A stretch of DNA of 29,784 nucleotides, taken from the NCBI GenBank assembly GCA_937885735.1, contig CALABN010000355.1:1-29784 (forward strand). Direction: 5' to 3'. Both the position numbers and the translations under genes were made by a program. Shown here in pieces: positions 26,370 through 29,784 of the stretch. The notes under the pieces are model-generated. The model worked only from the letters and a program-made list of their open reading frames with translations. It was not told the DNA's origin and did not search any database. This DNA comes from an uncultured Bacteroidota bacterium (GTDB lineage: Bacteria; Bacteroidota; Bacteroidia; Bacteroidales; SZUA-534). How positions within the stretch are numbered: position 1 is the stretch's first letter; the number at the start of each line of letters is the position of its first letter.

Positions 26370-26438
26370 ATTTCAAATTGATTGATTTGAAATAAAACGA
26401 TTTGAAATAAAAGGCTTTGAAATGAATGTATTTCAAAC
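26370..26438. repeat. five phased copies of ATTTSAAAT, 15-bp period, before the ATPase gene
   Basis: The 9-base near-palindrome ATTTCAAAT or its complement ATTTGAAAT occurs at 26370, 26385, 26400, 26415 (first base C) and 26430 (last base C). Starts are exactly 15 bases apart. The first and last copies are in one orientation and the middle three in the other. The array ends eight bases before a -7-like box. Even phasing and location suggest an operator or iteron-like protein-binding array, but no binding protein is known. Confidence 0.8.
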
Positions 26439-26446
26439 TAAAATAT

Positions 26447-26454
26447 TACATTTG
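26447..26454 (+). promoter_or_regulatory. -7 box TACATTTG of the ATPase gene
   Basis: TACATTTG fits TAnnTTTG exactly. It would start transcription near base 26461, about 19 bases before the ATG. No -33 TTTG is found at the usual distance; that place is covered by the end of the repeat array, which hints at control by a bound protein. Confidence 0.45.
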
Positions 26455-26479
26455 TGCAAGTAAAATAGGATAAACACAA

Positions 26480-27619
26480 ATGAGCGTACCATTCATATAC
26501 GGAAAAATGGCTGAAACCGAAGATTTTACAGATCGCATTGAAGATTGTAAAAGGCTTGTGGCAAATCTTAAAGGAGGTATCAGCACCATATTAATATCGC
26601 CACGCCGATGGGGAAAGACTTCGCTTGTGAACAAGGCAATGAAGGAAATTGCCACCGACAGCAATTACCTTACCTGCCAAATGGATGTTTTCAACTGCCG
26701 TACTGAACAGCAATTTTACCAAACCTTGCTCAATTCGGTCTTGAAATCGACAACAAACAGGATTGATGAAGTGCTTGGCACAATCAAGAAATACATCAGC
26801 GCTTTTGGGCCAAAGATTTCAATAGGCGACGGTCCAATGTCGGAGGTAAATATTGGCATTGATTTCGATAATCATCAATATTCGCCAGATGAAATACTCG
26901 ACCTTGCCGAAAAAATAGCCACCGACAAAGGCAAAAAACTGATAGTCAGCATTGATGAATTCCAGAACATAGAGAATTTCGACGACCCGATTGGATTTCA
27001 GCGGAAACTGCGTTCGCACTGGCAATTGCAAAAATCTGTATGTTATTGTCTTTATGGTAGCAAGCGACATATGCTGATGGATATTTTCAGCAATTATGAG
27101 ATGCCATTCTACAAATTTGGCGACATAATGATGCTTGACAAAATCGCGCTTGCCGATTGGGTGCCATTCATAGTCAAACGCTTTAGCGACACAGGCAAGG
27201 AGATTGACCCTTCATTTGCATCAACAATAGCCACAAGGGTGGAATGCCACCCATATTATGTCCAGCAATATGCGCAGGCAGTGTGGATGCTTACCGGCAA
27301 GACGGTTGAAGAGCCGACTTTGGACATTGCCATAAGGCAGATTATTGACCGCTCGGCGTTGCTAATGAGCAAAATAACTGACGACTTGCGACCAAAGCAA
27401 ATAAGTTTTCTTGTTGCAATAGCTAAAGGCGAGAGGAATCTGACCGGTTCGGCTACGCTCAAGAAATACAATTTGGGCACATCCGCAAATGTCAAGAATC
27501 TAAAAAAAGTGGTGATTGATAAGGATTTGGTGGATGAGAACAAAGGCGGAATGCTGGAGATACAAGACCCTATTTTCAGGATGTGGCTGTTGGAAAACTT
27601 TGACAGAAGCCAATTTTAG
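26480..27619 (+). CDS. AAA ATPase, archaeal-type (PF01637-like) with C-terminal winged-helix region
   Basis: This 379-aa cytoplasmic protein is a STAND/AAA-type ATPase. Walker A is P41-R-R-W-G-K46-T47-S48 and Walker B is L-I-V-S-I-D159-E160-F. R42/R43 next to the loop and the short, poorly conserved C-terminal part match the archaeal ATPase family. From about residue 300 (LRPKQISFLVAIAKGE, SATLKKYNLGTSANVKNLKKVVIDKDLV, then DPIFRMWLLENF) the sequence fits a winged-helix domain of the kind that ends these proteins. Biological role is unknown; such genes are multi-copy and mobile-looking in Bacteroidales. It stands alone, preceded by the 15-bp repeat array, so autoregulation is possible but unproven. 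Confidence 0.85.
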   Translation: MSVPFIYGKMAETEDFTDRIEDCKRLVANLKGGISTILISPRRWGKTSLVNKAMKEIATDSNYLTCQMDVFNCRTEQQFYQTLLNSVLKSTTNRIDEVLGTIKKYISAFGPKISIGDGPMSEVNIGIDFDNHQYSPDEILDLAEKIATDKGKKLIVSIDEFQNIENFDDPIGFQRKLRSHWQLQKSVCYCLYGSKRHMLMDIFSNYEMPFYKFGDIMMLDKIALADWVPFIVKRFSDTGKEIDPSFASTIATRVECHPYYVQQYAQAVWMLTGKTVEEPTLDIAIRQIIDRSALLMSKITDDLRPKQISFLVAIAKGERNLTGSATLKKYNLGTSANVKNLKKVVIDKDLVDENKGGMLEIQDPIFRMWLLENFDRSQF

Positions 27620-27756
27620 ATTTGTGGCGTTCCGCTTTCGCGAAATTCGAGAGGGTGACAATAGTAAAAAATGTATATTTGTAGAAGAACAATAATTAAT
27701 AACTGATTATTATAGAGAGAGACAATTAAAAATATTACATAACAACGCATTAACTA

Positions 27757-27940
27757 TTATTCACGTTCAAAATAAGCCTGCGAAACTGATTTTGAAATCG
27801 GATAAAAGTTCAGGGACTGCCTTGAAGTGTATACATCTCATTGGTAATGCCCACCTTATGGTGTGGACGTTTCTTGAGATGTATGGGTTTCCTTCGCAGG
27901 CTTTACCTGAACGTGATAGAAAAAGGTCGCACCTTTTTTA
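27757..27940 (+). ncRNA. structured RNA candidate, 6S-like rod with terminator
   Basis: The 369 bases between the ATPase and the methyltransferase hold no convincing gene. They contain nested complementary segments. TCACGTTCA (27761-27769) pairs with 27908-27916. AAGCCTGCGAA (27774-27784) pairs with 27893-27903. ATACATCTCA (27831-27840) pairs with 27875-27884. CCCACC (27850-27855) forms a tetraloop hairpin with 27860-27866, one base bulged. This gives a long rod with a large asymmetric internal bubble (27785-27830 against 27885-27892) and a terminal arm, as in 6S RNA, at about the same length. AAAAAGGT-CGC-ACCTTTTT follows as a terminator. TATATTTG at 27674-27681 could be a -7 box, but it lies about 80 bases upstream. 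The 6S identity is inference from shape only; it could be another small RNA or a leader of the next gene. Confidence 0.5.
27920..27939 (+). terminator. intrinsic terminator after the structured RNA
   Basis: AAAAAGGT (27920-27927) pairs with ACCTTTTT (27931-27938) around a three-base loop and runs on into one more T. It begins four bases after the rod closes and lies 50 bases before the methyltransferase ATG, so it would separate RNA and gene, or attenuate the gene. Confidence 0.7.
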
Positions 27941-27988
27941 TCCCCGATTACAGATGATTGATAGTTGTGCCGAAAACTATCAATCACT

Positions 27989-29029
27989 ATGGCAGGAAAC
28001 AATACTCTTTCAAAAGCGAAAACCGCCAAGAAAGATGAATTCTACACGCAACTCAGCGATATTGCCAACGAGTTGAAACACTATAAACAGCATTTTGCAG
28101 GCAAAACGGTGTTTTGCAACTGCGACGATCCTTACGAGAGCAATTTCTTTAAATACTTTGCTCTCAATTTCAATGTTTTAGGATTAAAAAAACTTATAGC
28201 AACCTGCTACGACGGCTCGCCTGTTGCCGACACGCAAATGTGTCTTTTTGAGCCTGAAGCACCCTACGGAAAGCAGGAAAAAACGCGTGTGCCACACAAA
28301 ATTGTGATTACCGAAGTGAACGATGTTAACGGCGATGGTGCAACCGACCTTGCCGACGTGGAGTGGCTGATTAAGAACGATAAAAACGTGCTTACAACCT
28401 TGCAAGGCAACGGCGATTTTCGTTCTGAAGAGTGCGTGGAATTGCTCAAAGAAGCCGACATTGTGGTAACGAATCCGCCATTTTCGCTGTTCCGCGAATA
28501 TGTGGCACAACTTGTTCAGTATGATAAAAAATTCTTGATTATTGGAAATCAAAATGCCATTACTTACAAAGAATGTTTCAAATTGATAAAAAATAATCAA
28601 TTATGGCTAGGAAGTTGTTTATCGTTTAGTGCATTCAAAGTGCCTGCCGATTATGAGGAGAAAAGTACACGCTTTTGGATAGACGAAACGGGACAAAAGT
28701 GGCGCTCTATGGGAAATGTTTGTTGGTTTACAAACCTAGATAATACCAAACGCCACGAAGTGCTTGATTTATACAAAACATATTCGCCAGAAGAGTATCC
28801 AAAGTACGATAATTACGATGCTATAAATGTTGATAAAGTGGCAGATATTCCTTGCGATTACGATGGCGTAATGGGCGTGCCAATTACGTTTTTGGATAAA
28901 TATAATCCTGAACAGTTTGAGATAAAAGGCATTGATAGATATGTTGTGGATAACCCAAACTATGGCAAAAGATTTTCAATAAATGGGAAGGAAACCTATG
29001 CCCGAGTATTAATTCGCAAAAAACAATAA
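27989..29029 (+). CDS. EcoRI-type adenine-specific DNA methyltransferase
   Basis: This 346-aa protein belongs to the M.EcoRI family, which methylates adenine N6 in DNA with S-adenosylmethionine. The N-terminus AGNNTLSKAKTAKKDEFYTQL and the CNCDDPYESNFFKYF segment are typical of the family. The catalytic motif N162-P-P-F165 lies in ADIVVTNPPFSLFREY. The C-terminal part (TFLDKYNPEQFEIKGID) matches family ends. Residues 111-125 contain an EF-hand-like stretch, DVNGDGATDLADV. ATG at 27989 is chosen because MAGNN begins the family start; a TTG 24 bases upstream is less likely. No EcoRI-like nuclease is seen; instead a DUF262 gene follows after four bases. Confidence 0.88.
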   Translation: MAGNNTLSKAKTAKKDEFYTQLSDIANELKHYKQHFAGKTVFCNCDDPYESNFFKYFALNFNVLGLKKLIATCYDGSPVADTQMCLFEPEAPYGKQEKTRVPHKIVITEVNDVNGDGATDLADVEWLIKNDKNVLTTLQGNGDFRSEECVELLKEADIVVTNPPFSLFREYVAQLVQYDKKFLIIGNQNAITYKECFKLIKNNQLWLGSCLSFSAFKVPADYEEKSTRFWIDETGQKWRSMGNVCWFTNLDNTKRHEVLDLYKTYSPEEYPKYDNYDAINVDKVADIPCDYDGVMGVPITFLDKYNPEQFEIKGIDRYVVDNPNYGKRFSINGKETYARVLIRKKQ

Positions 29030-29033
29030 TATT

Positions 29034-29756
29034 ATGGAAATTACATTAACCCCAATCCGCATTGGCGATTTGTATGCGGGATTCAGCAACAGTGAAGAAG
29101 AAGGCGTATTTGGCTACGGTGGCAAACTAAACATTCGTCCAAAGTATCAGCGTGAGTTTGTTTACAGTGAAAAGCAACAGGTTGCGGTTATTGAAAGTGT
29201 CCGTAAAGGGTTTCCGCTCAATGTTATGTATTGGGTTGAAAACGAAGACGGTACATTTGAATTGCTCGATGGACAGCAACGCACAATGAGCATTTGTGAA
29301 TTTTTGAGTGGCAACTTTTTTGTCAATTGGAACGGTGCGCTTAAAAGTGGCGTAAACCTTACTCCCGACGAATTGCAAAAATTTAAGGACTACCAATTGA
29401 TGGTGTACATTTGTCGAAACGGTAGCGACAGTGAGAAACTCGATTGGTTCCGCACCATAAACATCGCTGGCGAAGAACTCACCGATCAGGAAATTCGCAA
29501 TGCCGTATATTCTGGCCCATTTGTCACCGAAGCAAAAAAGAAATTCAGCAAGACTGGTTGCGTCGCATACAAAATGGGTAACAATTATATGAGTGGTTCG
29601 CCAATTCGTCAAGACTATTTGGAAAAGGTGATTTCGTGGTTCAGTAACGGCAATATTGAAGAATATATGGCGGAGCATCAGCACGAAACCAATGCAGATG
29701 AGTTGTGGCTTTATTTTCAAAATGTTATAAACTGGGTGAAGACAAAGTTCAGGTAA
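29034..29756 (+). CDS. DUF262 (GmrSD/ParB-like) protein, possibly truncated
   Basis: This 240-aa protein has the DUF262 N-terminal domain: IRPKYQREFVYSEKQQV with the conserved Q39-R40, then LLDGQQRTMSICEFL with D79-G-Q-Q-R83, the motif linked to NTP binding in this family. The domain is found in the modification-dependent nuclease GmrSD and in the phage-defence nickase SspE, commonly joined to a C-terminal HNH or DUF1524 nuclease domain. No such domain is present before the stop at 29754. The stop may be natural or may reflect a frameshift near the window edge. Start ATG lies four bases after the methyltransferase stop, so the two genes are probably one operon and may form a restriction-like pair. 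Confidence 0.82.
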   Translation: MEITLTPIRIGDLYAGFSNSEEEGVFGYGGKLNIRPKYQREFVYSEKQQVAVIESVRKGFPLNVMYWVENEDGTFELLDGQQRTMSICEFLSGNFFVNWNGALKSGVNLTPDELQKFKDYQLMVYICRNGSDSEKLDWFRTINIAGEELTDQEIRNAVYSGPFVTEAKKKFSKTGCVAYKMGNNYMSGSPIRQDYLEKVISWFSNGNIEEYMAEHQHETNADELWLYFQNVINWVKTKFR

Positions 29757-29784
29757 CCGTAAACGGAAAGGCTTACTCTGTTGA

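Noticed and set aside
27757..27940. Retron msr-msd RNA, considered because of flanking inverted segments
   Set aside because: No reverse transcriptase is encoded anywhere in the window, and the element ends in its own terminator.
27792..28076. Open frame of 94 codons between the ATPase and the methyltransferase
   Set aside because: It has a TTG start, runs through the nested hairpins and terminator, and overlaps the methyltransferase start. The paired-base structure explains this stretch better than a protein.
29127..29720. Minus-strand open frame of 197 codons opposite the DUF262 gene
   Set aside because: It lies wholly inside the DUF262 coding region, which has conserved motifs on the plus strand; the antisense product shows no recognisable features.
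1..29784. CRISPR arrays, tRNA or rRNA genes, insertion sequences
   Set aside because: I looked through all spacers and found no regular repeat-spacer array, no tRNA-like cloverleaf, no rRNA sequence and no transposase.

Overview
The window reads as a chromosomal fragment of a member of the Bacteroidota, most likely Bacteroidales. It carries a complete type IX secretion core (porP-porK-porL-porM-porN) and a lipid-linked surface glycan locus. Most genes lack a Shine-Dalgarno sequence, and the few promoters I can see resemble the Bacteroidota -7 box TAnnTTTG. I assign no genus.

Region 1 (1-11031) is a one-way surface polysaccharide locus. It starts with the end of a UDP-HexNAc 6-dehydrogenase. 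It continues with a WecA-like initiating transferase, a Wzx-like flippase, a pyruvyl transferase, an EpsG/Wzy-like polymerase, two GT4 glycosyltransferases, a GT10 fucosyltransferase-like protein, a GT2 glycosyltransferase, a hexapeptide acetyltransferase and a polysaccharide deacetylase. Together these could start a glycan on undecaprenyl phosphate, extend and decorate it, flip it and polymerise it. The part from the flippase to the first GT4 is visibly richer in A+T than its flanks. Spacers made of short degenerate repeats lie after the dehydrogenase and after the deacetylase.

Region 2 (11372-20913) holds topA, overlapped by an arginase-fold protein with altered metal ligands, then the type IX secretion genes: porP (outer-membrane barrel), porK (lipoprotein ring), porL and porM (inner-membrane motor) and porN (ring partner of PorK). 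A strong, probably bidirectional terminator at 20931-20959 closes the block.

Region 3 (21102-26206) has a serine hydrolase on the minus strand with its own good promoter. Divergent from it is a tight three-gene operon of unknown role: a FadL-like barrel, a HELGH membrane metallopeptidase homologue, and a periplasmic helix-hairpin-helix/beta-barrel fusion.

Region 4 (26207-29784) looks accessory. An archaeal-type AAA ATPase with a predicted winged-helix tail is preceded by five copies of a 9-bp near-palindrome spaced exactly 15 bp apart. A noncoding stretch then folds into a 6S-like rod followed by its own terminator. It sits directly upstream of an EcoRI-type adenine methyltransferase and a DUF262 protein, plausibly a defence or restriction-like pair. 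The 15-bp array and the structured RNA are the least expected signals in the window.
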